A stretch of DNA of 64,000 nt from Streptomyces sp. NBC_00704 (lineage in GTDB: Bacteria; Actinomycetota; Actinomycetes; Streptomycetales; Streptomycetaceae): positions 2,042,501-2,106,500 of the forward strand of contig NZ_CP109000.1 in NCBI RefSeq assembly GCF_036226605.1. Reading direction: 5' to 3'. Positions 45,950 through 55,264 of this stretch are shown here, piece by piece. Within the stretch, counting starts at the first letter, position 1; each line of letters opens with the position of its first letter. The notes under the pieces were generated by a model. It was not told the origin of the DNA, ran no database searches, and saw only the letters and a list, made by a program, of their open reading frames with translations. Made by a program: the position numbers and the translations under genes.

Positions 45950-46257
45950 GGCCGCGGCCCCTTCACATATTGTGATCTTGCACGCGAATCGTGCTGGGAC
46001 GATAAATCGACTTGGAGCCCGCGGCAACGGGGCACACCGCCCGATTCGCCCGCCTCGCGCACGCCACGCGGCAAGCCTGCCTGCGTTGTGCCCAGCTCCC
46101 CGCCCGGTAATCCGCCGGGCCGGACGTCCCGCGATCCGAACACGCACCCCTCCCCTTCCCGCCACCATTCGGGGCATAACGGACCCGATCCTGCGCCGTG
46201 CCCGGGGCCACCGCAAACCGGTCGGCCGCTGTCGTCGTCGCGCCGTACACTGGGCGC
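45950..46257. other. Divergent regulatory gap between the DksA-like gene and ileS
   Basis: No gene is seen. The left 70 nt are AT-rich for this genome and carry two short palindromes near the DksA-like gene; the middle is featureless GC-rich DNA. TACACT at 46246-46251 could be the -10 of the ileS promoter just before the T-box leader, without a clear -35. Confidence 0.5.
45963..45994. promoter_or_regulatory. Two palindromes in the DksA-like gene promoter region
   Basis: TCACA-TAT-TGTGA (45963-45975) and GCACG-CGAAT-CGTGC (45980-45994) lie 14-45 nt upstream of the ATG. The position suits repressor or activator binding. Confidence 0.4.
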
Positions 46258-46555
46258 AGCGAGAAGCGTGGATGGGGACGAGTAGCGGCGTACGCAGCCC
46301 AGAGCGACCCGGGGACGGTGGGAGCCCGGGGGCGAGCGCGACGTGAAGATCACCCCGGAGCCGCCGGAAGAAGACCCCGCAGGGGTTGGTAGAACCGGCA
46401 TCGCGACCCCAATGAGGGGGCTCACCGGAGCGCAGGCCGCCCCGGCGGGCCAAGGAGGGTGGTACCGCGGGAGCGCGCCGCACACGGCGTAGACAGGCAA
46501 GAAGGCTCTCGTCCCTCCGACGGAAGGCAGCACGTCCGCCGGAGGAAGCTCGCAG
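46258..46555 (+). promoter_or_regulatory. Translational T-box riboswitch controlling ileS
   Basis: The T-box AGGGTGGTACCGCG is at 46456-46469. Antisequestrator: GGAGGG (46454-46459) with CCCTCC (46513-46518) and CGGGAGC (46468-46474) with GCTCTCG (46505-46511), leaving a TGGTACCG bulge to bind the uncharged tRNA 3' end. Sequestrator: CCTCCGACGG (46514-46523) with CCGCCGGAGG (46536-46545), hiding the ileS ribosome site GGAGG. The specifier codon is probably ATC at 46349-46351. A GACGAGTAG motif lies at 46277-46285. The 5' boundary is approximate. Confidence 0.92.
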
Positions 46556-49500
46556 ATGACAACGCCGCAGTACCGCCAGGTGCCCGCCCAGGTCGACCTG
46601 CCCGCCCTCGAGCACGCGGTGCTCGACTTCTGGCGCGAGCAGAAGATCTTCGCCAAGAGCCTGGAGCAGTCCCAGGGCCGCCCCGAGTGGGTGTTCTACG
46701 AGGGCCCGCCCACCGCGAACGGCATGCCGGGCGCCCACCACATCGAGGCGCGCGTCTTCAAGGACGTCTTCCCCCGCTTCCGCACCATGCGCGGCTACCA
46801 CGTGGCCCGCAAGGCCGGCTGGGACTGCCACGGCCTCCCGGTGGAGCTGGCGGTCGAGAAGGAACTCGGCTTCAGCGGCAAGAAGGACATCGAGGCGTAC
46901 GGCATCGCCGACTTCAACGCCCGGTGCCGCGAGTCCGTCCTGCGGCACACCGACGCCTTCTCCGACCTGACGACCCGCATGGGCTACTGGGTCGACCTCG
47001 ACGACGCCTACGTCACGATGGACCCCGAGTACATCGAGTCCGTCTGGTGGTCGCTGAAGGAGATCTTCGACAAGGGCCTGCTGGTCCAGGACCACCGCGT
47101 CGCCCCCTGGTGCCCCCGCTGCGGCACCGGCCTGTCCGACCACGAGCTGGCGCAGGGCTACGAGACGGTCGTCGACCCGTCCGTGTACGTCCGTTTCCCG
47201 CTCACCTCCGGTCCGCTCGCCGGCCAGGCAGCGCTCCTGGTGTGGACGACGACCCCCTGGACCCTGGTGTCCAACACGGCCGTGGCCGCGCACCCGGAGG
47301 TCACCTACGTCGTCGCCACCGACGGCGAGGAGAAGCTCGTCGTCGCCGAGCCGCTGCTCGCCAAGGCGCTCGGCGAGGGCTGGGAGACTACCGGGCAGAC
47401 CTTCACCGGCGCCGAAATGGAGCGCTGGACCTATCAACGTCCGTTCGAGCTCGTGGAGTTCCCGGCCGAGGCGCACTACGTCGTCAACGCCGAGTACGTC
47501 ACCACCGAGGACGGCACCGGTCTGGTCCACCAGTCCCCCGCCTTCGGCGAGGACGACCTCAAGGTCTGCCGCTCCTACGGCCTGCCCGTGGTGAACCCGG
47601 TCCGCCCGGACGGCACCTTCGAGGAGTCCGTGCCGATGGTCGGCGGCGTCTTCTTCAAGAAGGCGGACGAAAAGCTCACCGAGGACCTCCAGCAGCGCGG
47701 CCTGCTGTTCAAGCACATCCCCTACGAGCACAGCTATCCGCACTGCTGGCGCTGCCACACCGCGCTGCTCTACTACGCGCAGCCCTCCTGGTACATCCGC
47801 ACGACGGCCGTCAAGGACCGTCTGCTTCAGGAGAACGAGAAGACCAACTGGTTCCCCGACACCGTCAAGCACGGCCGGTTCGGCGACTGGCTGAACAACA
47901 ACATCGACTGGGCGCTGTCCCGCAGCCGCTACTGGGGCACCCCGCTGCCCATCTGGCGCTGCGAGGACGACCACCTCACCGTCGTCGGCTCGCGCGCGGA
48001 GCTCACCGAGCTGACCGGCACGGACCAGTCGGAGCTGGACCCGCACCGCCCGTTCATCGACGCCGTCACCTTCGCCTGCCCGCACGAGGGCTGCGGTGCG
48101 ACGGCCACCCGCGTGCCGGAGGTCATCGACGCCTGGTACGACTCGGGGTCGATGCCGTTCGCGCAGTGGGGCTACCCGTACAAGAACAAGGAACTGTTCG
48201 AGTCCCGCTACCCGGCCCAGTTCATCAGCGAGGCCATCGACCAGACCCGCGGCTGGTTCTACACGCTGATGGCGGTCGGCACGCTCGTCTTCGACAAGTC
48301 CAGTTACGAGAACGTCGTCTGCCTCGGCCACATCCTCGCCGAGGACGGCCGCAAGATGTCCAAGCACCTGGGCAACATCCTCCAGCCGATCCCGCTGATG
48401 GACCAGCACGGCGCCGACGCGGTCCGCTGGTTCATGGCGGCCGGCGGCTCTCCGTGGGCGGCCCGCCGGGTCGGCCACGGCACCATCCAGGAGGTCGTCC
48501 GCAAGACGCTCCTGACGTACTGGAACACGGTCGCCTTCCAGGCCCTGTACGCCCGTACGTCGGGCTGGGCGCCCAGCGGGGCCGACCCGGCCCCGGCCGA
48601 GCGCCCGCTGCTCGACCGCTGGCTGCTGTCCGAGCTGCACGCCCTCACCGACCAGGTGACGCAGTCGCTGGAGGCCTACGACACCCAGCGCGCCGGCAAG
48701 CTGCTCTCCGCCTTCGTCGACGACCTGTCCAACTGGTACGTCCGCCGCTCCCGCCGCCGCTTCTGGCAGGGCGACAAGGCGGCGCTGCGCACCCTGCACG
48801 AGGTCGTCGAGACGGTCACCAGGCTGATGGCGCCGCTGACCCCGTTCATCACCGAGCGGGTCTGGCAGGACCTGGTCGTGCCGGTCACCCCCGGCGCCCC
48901 GGAGTCGGTGCACCTGTCGTCCTGGCCCGAGGCGGACCTCTCGGCGATCGACCCGGAGCTGTCGAAGCAGATGGTCCTGGTCCGCCGTCTGGTGGAGCTG
49001 GGCCGCGCCACGCGCGCGGAGTCCGGCGTGAAGACCCGCCAGCCGCTGCGCCGCGCGCTGGTGGCCGCCGCCGGGTTCGACGCCCTCTCCCCCGAGCTGC
49101 ACGCGCAGATCACGGAGGAGCTGAACGTCGAGTCCCTGGCCTCGCTCTCCGAGGTGGGCGGCTCGCTGGTCGACACCACCGCCAAGGCCAACTTCCGCGC
49201 GCTGGGCAAGCGGTTCGGCAAGCGCGTCCAGGACGTGGCCAAGGCGGTCGCGAACGCCGACGCGGCCGCGCTCTCCCTCGCCCTGCGCGAGGGCACGGCG
49301 TCCGTCGAGGTCGACGGCGAGACGATCACGCTGGCCCCCGACGAGGTGATCATCACCGAGACCCCGCGCGAGGGCTGGTCGGTCGCCTCCGACTCCGGCG
49401 CCACGGTCGCCCTCGACCTGGAGATCACCGAGGAGCTGCGCCGCGCGGGCCTGGCCCGTGACGCGATCCGGCTGATCCAGGAGGCCCGCAAGAACAGCGG

Positions 49501-49699
49501 CCTCGACGTGGCCGACCGCATCGCGCTGCGCTGGAGCGCCACCGACCCGGCCACGGCAGACGCCCTGTCCGGGCACGCCGGTCTCATCGCCGACGAGGTC
49601 CTCGCCACCGACTTCGCCCGGGGCGAGGCGGACGACTCCTACGGCGCCCCGTTCACGGACGAGGCCCTGACCCTCACGTTCCGCCTGCGCAAGGCCTGA
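46556..49699 (+). CDS. ileS: Isoleucyl-tRNA synthetase, long form
   Basis: Charges tRNA-Ile. 1047 residues, about 100 longer than the E. coli enzyme and like the eukaryote-type (type 2) IleRS of actinobacteria. Class I motifs: HIGH equivalent in GPPTANGMPGAHH (56-62) and KMSKS equivalent DGRKMSKHLGN (Lys 600). The editing CP1 domain includes LVWTTTPWTLVSNTAVA, and anticodon-binding helices follow. The ATG is 10 nt after the GGAGG that the T-box hides, so synthesis is controlled by tRNA charging. Confidence 0.97.
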   Translation: MTTPQYRQVPAQVDLPALEHAVLDFWREQKIFAKSLEQSQGRPEWVFYEGPPTANGMPGAHHIEARVFKDVFPRFRTMRGYHVARKAGWDCHGLPVELAVEKELGFSGKKDIEAYGIADFNARCRESVLRHTDAFSDLTTRMGYWVDLDDAYVTMDPEYIESVWWSLKEIFDKGLLVQDHRVAPWCPRCGTGLSDHELAQGYETVVDPSVYVRFPLTSGPLAGQAALLVWTTTPWTLVSNTAVAAHPEVTYVVATDGEEKLVVAEPLLAKALGEGWETTGQTFTGAEMERWTYQRPFELVEFPAEAHYVVNAEYVTTEDGTGLVHQSPAFGEDDLKVCRSYGLPVVNPVRPDGTFEESVPMVGGVFFKKADEKLTEDLQQRGLLFKHIPYEHSYPHCWRCHTALLYYAQPSWYIRTTAVKDRLLQENEKTNWFPDTVKHGRFGDWLNNNIDWALSRSRYWGTPLPIWRCEDDHLTVVGSRAELTELTGTDQSELDPHRPFIDAVTFACPHEGCGATATRVPEVIDAWYDSGSMPFAQWGYPYKNKELFESRYPAQFISEAIDQTRGWFYTLMAVGTLVFDKSSYENVVCLGHILAEDGRKMSKHLGNILQPIPLMDQHGADAVRWFMAAGGSPWAARRVGHGTIQEVVRKTLLTYWNTVAFQALYARTSGWAPSGADPAPAERPLLDRWLLSELHALTDQVTQSLEAYDTQRAGKLLSAFVDDLSNWYVRRSRRRFWQGDKAALRTLHEVVETVTRLMAPLTPFITERVWQDLVVPVTPGAPESVHLSSWPEADLSAIDPELSKQMVLVRRLVELGRATRAESGVKTRQPLRRALVAAAGFDALSPELHAQITEELNVESLASLSEVGGSLVDTTAKANFRALGKRFGKRVQDVAKAVANADAAALSLALREGTASVEVDGETITLAPDEVIITETPREGWSVASDSGATVALDLEITEELRRAGLARDAIRLIQEARKNSGLDVADRIALRWSATDPATADALSGHAGLIADEVLATDFARGEADDSYGAPFTDEALTLTFRLRKA

Positions 49700-49706
49700 G
49701 GCCGCA

Positions 49707-49754
49707 CGAAGGGCCCGGCTCCCCTCGACCCGTCGGGGGAGGCCGGGCCCTTCG
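49707..49754 (+). terminator. Intrinsic terminator after ileS
   Basis: A perfect 13-bp stem (CGAAGGGCCCGGC / GCCGGGCCCTTCG) continues with TCCCC/GGGGGA. It starts 8 nt after the stop. Confidence 0.88.
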
Positions 49755-49832
49755 TCGTGCCGGCGGGGGGACGCGGTGCGGACGCGGGCGTCGGCGGCGT
49801 CGGCGGCGTCAACAGCAACGTCAACACGCGTA

Positions 49833-49876
49833 AAAGGGGCGGGACCCCGGATCGTGATCCGGGGTCCCGCCCCTTT
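49833..49876 (-). terminator. Very strong intrinsic terminator after divIVA
   Basis: A perfect 21-bp stem (49833-49853 with 49856-49876) is followed on the minus strand by a T run. It closes the division cluster transcript 36 nt past the divIVA stop. Confidence 0.93.
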
Positions 49877-49911
49877 GAACGCTGCCGACGCCTAAGGCGT
49901 ACTACTGGCCG

Positions 49912-51171
49912 TCAGTTGTCGTCCTCGTCGATGAGGAAGCCGCGCATCGGCGAGGGAGCCTGGCCCATCGGGGAGGGACCCTGCGGACGTACCGGAGCCA
50001 TCGGCTGAGTCATCGCCGGGGACATCTGCTGCTGACCGCCGTAGGACGGGGCGGCCGGACTGGGAGCGCCCATGCCCGGGTTGCCGCCGTACGACGGGGC
50101 GCCGGCGCCGGCCGGAGCCATCGAGGGCGCCGGGGACGGCGGCAGGGAGGCCGCGGCCGGGGTGCGCGGCGGAGCGAGCGAGTCGTCGGCCTGGGTCTCC
50201 AGCTGGCGCAGCTGGGACTCGAGGTACGACTTCAGACGCGTGCGGTACTCGCGCTCGAAGCCGCGCAGGTCCTCGACCTTGCGCTCCAGCGTGGCGCGGG
50301 CGGACTCCAGGGAGCCCATCGCGACGCGGTGCTTCTCCTGCGCGTCCCGCTCCAGGGCGTCGGCCTTGGCACGGGCGTCGCGCTCGAGACCCTCGGCGCG
50401 CGAACGCGCCTCGCCGACGATCTTGTTGGCCTCGGAACGGGCCTCGGCGATCGCTTGGTCGGCGGTCTGCTGGGCCAGCGAGAGGACACGCGCGGCGCTG
50501 TCGCCACCGGGAGCCTGACCGGGGCCGCCCATCGGGCCGCCCATGGGGCCGCCCATCGGACCGCCCATCTGCTGCTGCATGGGGGGCTGGCCGCCCATGC
50601 CCTGGCCCATGGGGCCGCCCTGGCCCATCGGACCCTGACCCATCGGACCCTGGCCCATCGGGCCGGGACCCTGCGGGCCACCCTGTCCGCCGGGACCGGC
50701 GGGCAGCTGCGGTGCACCGCTCGGCAGCTGGGGCGGGCCGCCCATGGGGCCGCCCATCTGCTGCTGCGGCGGGCCAGATATGCCGGCGGGCACCGGAGCG
50801 CCCGGACCTCGCATGCCCTGCTGCGGCATCCCCTGCGGAGGCATCCCCTGCTGGGGCATGCCGCCTTGCTGCATACCGCCCTGCTGCATGCCGCCTTGCT
50901 GCATGCCGCCCTGCTGCATGCCGCCCTGCTGGGGCATGCCGCCCTGCTGCTGGTCCTGCTCGGGGGGCTTGCGCATGTTCTGCTGGTTCTGGGCAGCCGC
51001 GCGCGTGGCCGCCGCCAGTTTGGCGCGCAGGTCCTCGTTCTCGCGGAGCAGGCGCGTCAGTTCGGCTTCGACCTCATCGAGGAAGGCATCGACCTCGTCC
51101 TCGTCATAGCCTTCTCGGAGGCGGACGGTCGTGAACTGCTTGTTCCGCACGTCCTCGGGGGTCAACGGCAT
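49912..51171 (-). CDS. divIVA: Polar growth protein DivIVA (Wag31-like) with PQG-rich linker
   Basis: Directs tip extension and hyphal branching as part of the polarisome. 419 residues. N-terminal DivIVA domain [20 protein letters not shown] and [20 protein letters not shown] (membrane-binding loop plus coiled coil), then a ~170-residue Gln/Gly/Met/Pro linker with tandem GGMQQ and GPMGQ units, a second long coiled coil ([20 protein letters not shown] to [10 protein letters not shown]) and a Pro/Ser/Met tail ending FLIDEDDN. Last gene of the cluster before the 21-bp terminator. Confidence 0.97.
   Translation of the reverse strand: MPLTPEDVRNKQFTTVRLREGYDEDEVDAFLDEVEAELTRLLRENEDLRAKLAAATRAAAQNQQNMRKPPEQDQQQGGMPQQGGMQQGGMQQGGMQQGGMQQGGMPQQGMPPQGMPQQGMRGPGAPVPAGISGPPQQQMGGPMGGPPQLPSGAPQLPAGPGGQGGPQGPGPMGQGPMGQGPMGQGGPMGQGMGGQPPMQQQMGGPMGGPMGGPMGGPGQAPGGDSAARVLSLAQQTADQAIAEARSEANKIVGEARSRAEGLERDARAKADALERDAQEKHRVAMGSLESARATLERKVEDLRGFEREYRTRLKSYLESQLRQLETQADDSLAPPRTPAAASLPPSPAPSMAPAGAGAPSYGGNPGMGAPSPAAPSYGGQQQMSPAMTQPMAPVRPQGPSPMGQAPSPMRGFLIDEDDN
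50866..50925. repeat. 15-bp tandem repeats inside divIVA
   Basis: Four units of YTGCTGCATRCCGCC follow one another, with related units on both sides (to about 50950). They encode GGMQQ on the minus strand. Replication slippage would change the linker length in frame. Confidence 0.9.
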
Positions 51172-51223
51172 CTCTTCACCTCAACGTAGTCGTCGGCATC
51201 GGCAAGACGGTAGTTCACATCGC

Positions 51224-51508
51224 TCACAGCCGGCTCACGATCGAGATCAGGATGTAGACGATGATCATCAGTACGAAGAAGGACAGGTCGAGCGCCACGC
51301 CCCCGAGACGCAACGGCGGGATGACCCGCCGCAGAAGCTTGAGCGGTGGATCGGTGACAGTGTAAGTGGCCTCCAGAACGACCACCATCGCCTTGCCGGG
51401 CTGCCATGAGCGGGCGAACTGGAAGACGTAGTCCATGACCAACCGGAAGATGAGCACGATGAGGAAGACCATCAGCGCGATGTAGACGACATCCAGGACC
51501 ACGCTCAT
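51224..51508 (-). CDS. YggT family membrane protein
   Basis: 94 residues. Two membrane helices, DVVYIALMVFLIVLIFRLVM and LSFFVLMIIVYILISIVSRL, flank the family loop VTDPPLKLLRRVIPPLRLGG. YggT (YlmG) proteins are conserved between sepF and divIVA in Gram-positives and are linked to division or cell-envelope osmotic tolerance; the mechanism is not known. A GAGGG precedes the ATG by about 11 nt. Confidence 0.92.
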   Translation of the reverse strand: MSVVLDVVYIALMVFLIVLIFRLVMDYVFQFARSWQPGKAMVVVLEATYTVTDPPLKLLRRVIPPLRLGGVALDLSFFVLMIIVYILISIVSRL

Positions 51509-51570
51509 GTTCGGTGCTTCCCTCTCCCCTGCTCTGTGCTGCTCTGTGCCGCTTGTTCCGGTCGTGCGTC

Positions 51571-52212
51571 TCAGCTCTGGTTGAAGAACCCGCCCTCTGC
51601 GATGCGGGCCTTGTCCTCCGCCGTGACATCGACGTTAGCAGGCGACAACAGGAACACCTTCTGCGTCACCCGCTCGATGCTGCCGTGAAGACCAAACACC
51701 AAACCGGCCGCAAAGTCGACAAGTCGCTTCGCGTCTGTGTCATCCATCTCAGTCAGATTCATGATCACCGGGGTGCCCTCACGGAAGTGTTCCCCGATGG
51801 TACGGGCCTCGTTGTAGGTCCGGGGGTGAAGCGTGGTGATCCGGTAAGGCTCTCGTTCGGACACGACCTTGGGCATGATCACCGGTGCGTTCTTCTCCAG
51901 GGACTGGCGTTCTTGTGTGATGGATGCCACGGGCGCGATACGCGCCGGACGTCCGGATTCCGCGGGGAGCGAAGCGGAACGGGCCGCCGGCTCACGCGGA
52001 GCGGGCGGCTGCACGATGCGCACCTCTTCGTCCCTTTGGGACTGATGCGCTCCGTGTGACTGGTGGGACGGCTCGTGCCGCCGGTGATCCCGTTCGGGTT
52101 CCGGGTCGAGCTCGGGTTCGAAGTCGTCGTCGGGGTCGAATCCCCGGCCGTCGTACCCATCGTCCTCCACGAGGCCGAGGTAGACCGCCATCTTGCGCAT
52201 CGCGCCGGCCAT
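51571..52212 (-). CDS. sepF: Cell division protein SepF
   Basis: Membrane-binding anchor for FtsZ filaments, important where FtsA is missing as here. 213 residues from ATG 52212, with GGAGG 9 nt upstream; the longer ORF upstream crosses the promoter gap. N-terminal amphipathic helix [17 protein letters not shown], an acidic/His-rich linker (residues ~20-90), then the SepF core [40 protein letters not shown] and [20 protein letters not shown]. Confidence 0.95.
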   Translation of the reverse strand: MAGAMRKMAVYLGLVEDDGYDGRGFDPDDDFEPELDPEPERDHRRHEPSHQSHGAHQSQRDEEVRIVQPPAPREPAARSASLPAESGRPARIAPVASITQERQSLEKNAPVIMPKVVSEREPYRITTLHPRTYNEARTIGEHFREGTPVIMNLTEMDDTDAKRLVDFAAGLVFGLHGSIERVTQKVFLLSPANVDVTAEDKARIAEGGFFNQS

Positions 52213-52340
52213 GCTCTGAGTCCTCCGCTCTGTGGTGGATCGACTTCCGACTGCCAAGTCCCGCGATCCACGTGGCCCTTCTGTCCGCCTTTCGGCGGTA
52301 ATGACCATATTTTCTACTGTGGTCCGACTTCCTGGCGACG

Positions 52341-53060
52341 TTACCCGAGCCCGGCGCGGACTCCGAGTACCGCGGTGCCGACGCGTACATGTGTCGCTCC
52401 GGCCGCCACGGCCTCCTCGAGGTCCGCACTCATCCCTGCGGACACCATGTTCGCAGCAGGATGGACTCGGCGCAGGTCAGTCGACAAATCCATCAACCGC
52501 CCGAACGCCGCCCGTTGGCGTCCCGCGTACTCCCCGGTCAGAGGTGCGACGGTCATCAGTCCGTCGATCCGCAGCCCCGGTGAGCCGGCGATCAGGTCCG
52601 CCAACTCCGCGACGCCGCCCGGGGCCACGCCTCCGCGCTCGCCCCGCTCGCTCGCCCCCGCGTCCAGGGCGACCTGGACGAGGCAGCCCACCTCGCGGCC
52701 GGCCCGCACGGCCTCCTTCGACAGGGCCGTCACCAGCCTGGCGCGGTCCACGGACTGCACCACGTCCGCGTAACCCACCACGGACCGCACCTTGTTGGTC
52801 TGCAACTGGCCCACGAAGTGCCAGCTGAGCGGCAGGTCGGAGCACTCGGCCGCCTTGGGCGCCGCGTCCTGGTCCTTGTTCTCGGCGACGTGCCGCACGC
52901 CGAGCCCGGACAGGATCCGCACGTCGCTCGCCGGGTAGGTCTTGGTGACCACGATCAGGGTCACGTCCTGCGGCGCGCGCCCGGCGGCCGTGCACGCGGC
53001 GGCGATGCGCTCGCGCACTTTCGCCAGATTCGCGGCGAGTTCGTCCTCACGGTCCGTCAT
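52341..53060 (-). CDS. YggS family PLP-binding protein (PLP homeostasis)
   Basis: 239 residues. Fold-type III single-domain PLP protein (YggS/PLPBP/YlmE). The PLP lysine is in [15 protein letters not shown]; other family stretches are [28 protein letters not shown] and the phosphate-binding [20 protein letters not shown] with [10 protein letters not shown]. Balances free PLP and affects amino-acid pools. Starts 5 nt after the pgeF stop. Confidence 0.93.
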   Translation of the reverse strand: MTDREDELAANLAKVRERIAAACTAAGRAPQDVTLIVVTKTYPASDVRILSGLGVRHVAENKDQDAAPKAAECSDLPLSWHFVGQLQTNKVRSVVGYADVVQSVDRARLVTALSKEAVRAGREVGCLVQVALDAGASERGERGGVAPGGVAELADLIAGSPGLRIDGLMTVAPLTGEYAGRQRAAFGRLMDLSTDLRRVHPAANMVSAGMSADLEEAVAAGATHVRVGTAVLGVRAGLG

Positions 53061-53065
53061 GTGCC

Positions 53066-53794
53066 TCAGTCCAGCCAGACATATCCCGCGAGTCGCCCCG
53101 TGGTGCGATCGCGGCGGTACGAGAAGTGGTCGTCCGACTCCCGTGTGCACACGGGCGAGTGCTCCCGGTCGTGCACCCCGAGCCGCTCGAGCTGCGCGTG
53201 CACGCCGGCGCTCACGTCGACCGCGGGAGTGCCCCAGCCCGTCTCGGCGTGCGCCGCCGGTTCGACGGCGGCCACCTCGGCGCGCATCTCCTGCGGCACC
53301 TCGTAGCACCGGCCGCACACGGCGGGTCCGGTGCGGGCCACGATCCGGGCGGGCTCGGCGCCGAGCCGCTTCATGGCGTCGACGGCGGCGGGCACGATCC
53401 CGGCGACCATGCCCGGCCGTCCGGCGTGGGCCGCGGCGACCACCCCGGCGACCGGGTCGGCCAGCAGCACCGGCACGCAGTCCGCCGTCAGCACGGCGAG
53501 GGCGAGTCCGCGGGCCGCGGTCACCAGTGCGTCGACCGCGGGGACGTCCGCGGTGGTCCACGGTCCGGCGACCTCGGCCACCTCGTTGCCGTGTACCTGG
53601 TTCATCCAGACGACCCGGCCCGGGTCCAGCCCGAGCGACGCGGCCGCCAGTCCACGGTTGGTCCGCACGGCGTCGGGGTCGTCGCCGACCGCTCCGCCGA
53701 GGTTGAGCTGCTCATACGGAGCGGCGCTCACCCCGCCCCACCGGTCGGTGAAGGCGAAGTGCGCGCCGCTCACGCTCTCGCGCTGTCCTATCAC
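53066..53794 (-). CDS. pgeF: Peptidoglycan editing factor PgeF (YfiH/YlmD, laccase-domain)
   Basis: 242 residues from GTG, overlapping the ftsZ stop by 4 bp. Motifs with the metal-binding residues: [36 protein letters not shown] and [13 protein letters not shown]. In other bacteria the family removes mis-incorporated L-Ser from UDP-MurNAc or acts on purine nucleosides; the old multicopper oxidase label is doubtful. Coupling to ftsZ fits a cell-wall role. Confidence 0.93.
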   Translation of the reverse strand: MIGQRESVSGAHFAFTDRWGGVSAAPYEQLNLGGAVGDDPDAVRTNRGLAAASLGLDPGRVVWMNQVHGNEVAEVAGPWTTADVPAVDALVTAARGLALAVLTADCVPVLLADPVAGVVAAAHAGRPGMVAGIVPAAVDAMKRLGAEPARIVARTGPAVCGRCYEVPQEMRAEVAAVEPAAHAETGWGTPAVDVSAGVHAQLERLGVHDREHSPVCTRESDDHFSYRRDRTTGRLAGYVWLD

Positions 53795-54987
53795 TTCAGG
53801 AAGTCCGGCACGTCCAGTTCCTCGGCCGCGCTGTCCGTGTAGGTCCGCGACGGCGGCACCGGCGGCGAGACCGAGAGGTCGGCCGCGGGCTCGGGGGCCG
53901 GCTCCGGCTCCTCCTTCGGCGTGACGCTGCCGAGCGAGCCGAACGACGGACGGCTCTCGGGCTGCCGTACCGGGGTGGGCTCCTCCCGGCGGGCCGAGGA
54001 CGAGGACGAGCCCATGACGGTCTCCCGGCGGGCCGGGGGCTGGCCCCCGTCGAAGCCGGCCGCGATCACGGTGACCCGGACCTCGTCACCGAGCGCGTCG
54101 TCGATGACCGCGCCGAAGATGATGTTGGCCTCGGGGTGCGCGGCCTCGCTGACCAGCTGGGCGGCCTCGTTGATCTCGAACAGGCCGAGGTCGGAGCCGC
54201 CGGAGATGGAGAGCAGCACGCCGCGGGCGCCGTCGATGGAGGCCTCGAGCAGGGGCGAGGAGATCGCCATCTCGGCGGCGGCCACCGCGCGGTCGTCCCC
54301 GCGGGCCGAGCCGATGCCCATGAGGGCCGAGCCGGCCTCGGACATGACCGACTTGACGTCGGCGAAGTCGAGGTTGATCAGGCCGGGGGTGGTGATGAGG
54401 TCGGTGATGCCCTGGACACCGGAGAGCAGGACCTGGTCGGCCGACTTGAACGCGTCCAGGACCGAGACCTGGCGGTCCGAGATGGACAGCAGCCGGTCGT
54501 TGGGGATGACGATGAGGGTGTCGACCTCTTCGCGGAGTTCGGCGATGCCGTCCTCGGCCTGGTTGGCGCGTCGCCGGCCCTCGAAGGTGAAGGGGCGGGT
54601 GACCACGCCGATGGTGAGGGCGCCGAGGTTGCGCGCGATGTTGGCCACGACGGGCGCGCCGCCGGTGCCGGTGCCGCCGCCCTCGCCGGCCGTCACGAAG
54701 ACCATGTCGGCCCCCTTGAGGACCTCCTCGATCTCCTCGCGGTGGTCCTCTGCGGCCTTGCGGCCGACGGCCGGGTTGGCGCCGGCGCCGAGTCCGCGGG
54801 TGAGTTCGCGGCCGACGTCGAGCTTGACGTCGGCGTCGCTCATCAACAGCGCCTGCGCGTCGGTGTTGATGGCGATGAACTCGACGCCCTTGAGACCGAC
54901 CTCGATCATCCGGTTGATGGCATTGACACCACCGCCGCCGACACCGATGACTTTGATGACTGCGAGGTAGTTCTGCGGTGCTGCCAC
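53791..54987 (-). CDS. ftsZ: Cell division GTPase FtsZ
   Basis: Tubulin homologue that forms the Z-ring and, in Streptomyces, the sporulation ladders. 398 residues from GTG, with an AGAGG site upstream. The GTP-binding signature is [12 protein letters not shown] (103-110), the T7 loop is in [20 protein letters not shown], and the C-terminal tail ends [10 protein letters not shown], the SepF-binding peptide. The variable linker (~320-385) is Pro/Glu/Ser-rich. No ftsA is found beside it. Confidence 0.98.
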   Translation of the reverse strand: MAAPQNYLAVIKVIGVGGGGVNAINRMIEVGLKGVEFIAINTDAQALLMSDADVKLDVGRELTRGLGAGANPAVGRKAAEDHREEIEEVLKGADMVFVTAGEGGGTGTGGAPVVANIARNLGALTIGVVTRPFTFEGRRRANQAEDGIAELREEVDTLIVIPNDRLLSISDRQVSVLDAFKSADQVLLSGVQGITDLITTPGLINLDFADVKSVMSEAGSALMGIGSARGDDRAVAAAEMAISSPLLEASIDGARGVLLSISGGSDLGLFEINEAAQLVSEAAHPEANIIFGAVIDDALGDEVRVTVIAAGFDGGQPPARRETVMGSSSSSARREEPTPVRQPESRPSFGSLGSVTPKEEPEPAPEPAADLSVSPPVPPSRTYTDSAAEELDVPDFLK

Positions 54988-55264
54988 GTCGAAGGCCTCT
55001 CGCCTCGAGTTACGTGTCGTCGGCTCGCAGGTGGTGCGATGCGACGACTGATGCCGAATGGGACGGTCCGTTTCGCCGACCCGAACCCTAACGCTGAAGT
55101 TTAGGGTTACCAGTGTGTCCGTTCCTTGGAGTCTTCTGAACAGGACACTAAGTCGACACGTGGCGCCCGTTCAACGAACACGCCGAACCTCCCGTTTTTC
55201 TTTTCACCCTATGTGATCAGCCGTGTCGCTGCCCAACCAGGGTGCTGGCCTGCGCGGATGTGCG
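54988..55264 (-). promoter_or_regulatory. ftsZ promoter region
   Basis: A 277-bp gap between ftsQ and ftsZ, AT-richer than its surroundings. It holds a perfect inverted repeat AACCCTAA/TTAGGGTT (55084-55091 and 55101-55108). On the minus strand the TTAGGGTT arm contains TAGGGT, a good Streptomyces -10. Streptomyces ftsZ is known to have several promoters here including a sporulation-induced one; which element is which cannot be assigned. Confidence 0.6.

Noticed and set aside
50520..50950. Repeat array considered as a CRISPR
   Set aside because: Units are 15 bp, contiguous, without spacers, and encode the DivIVA linker in frame.
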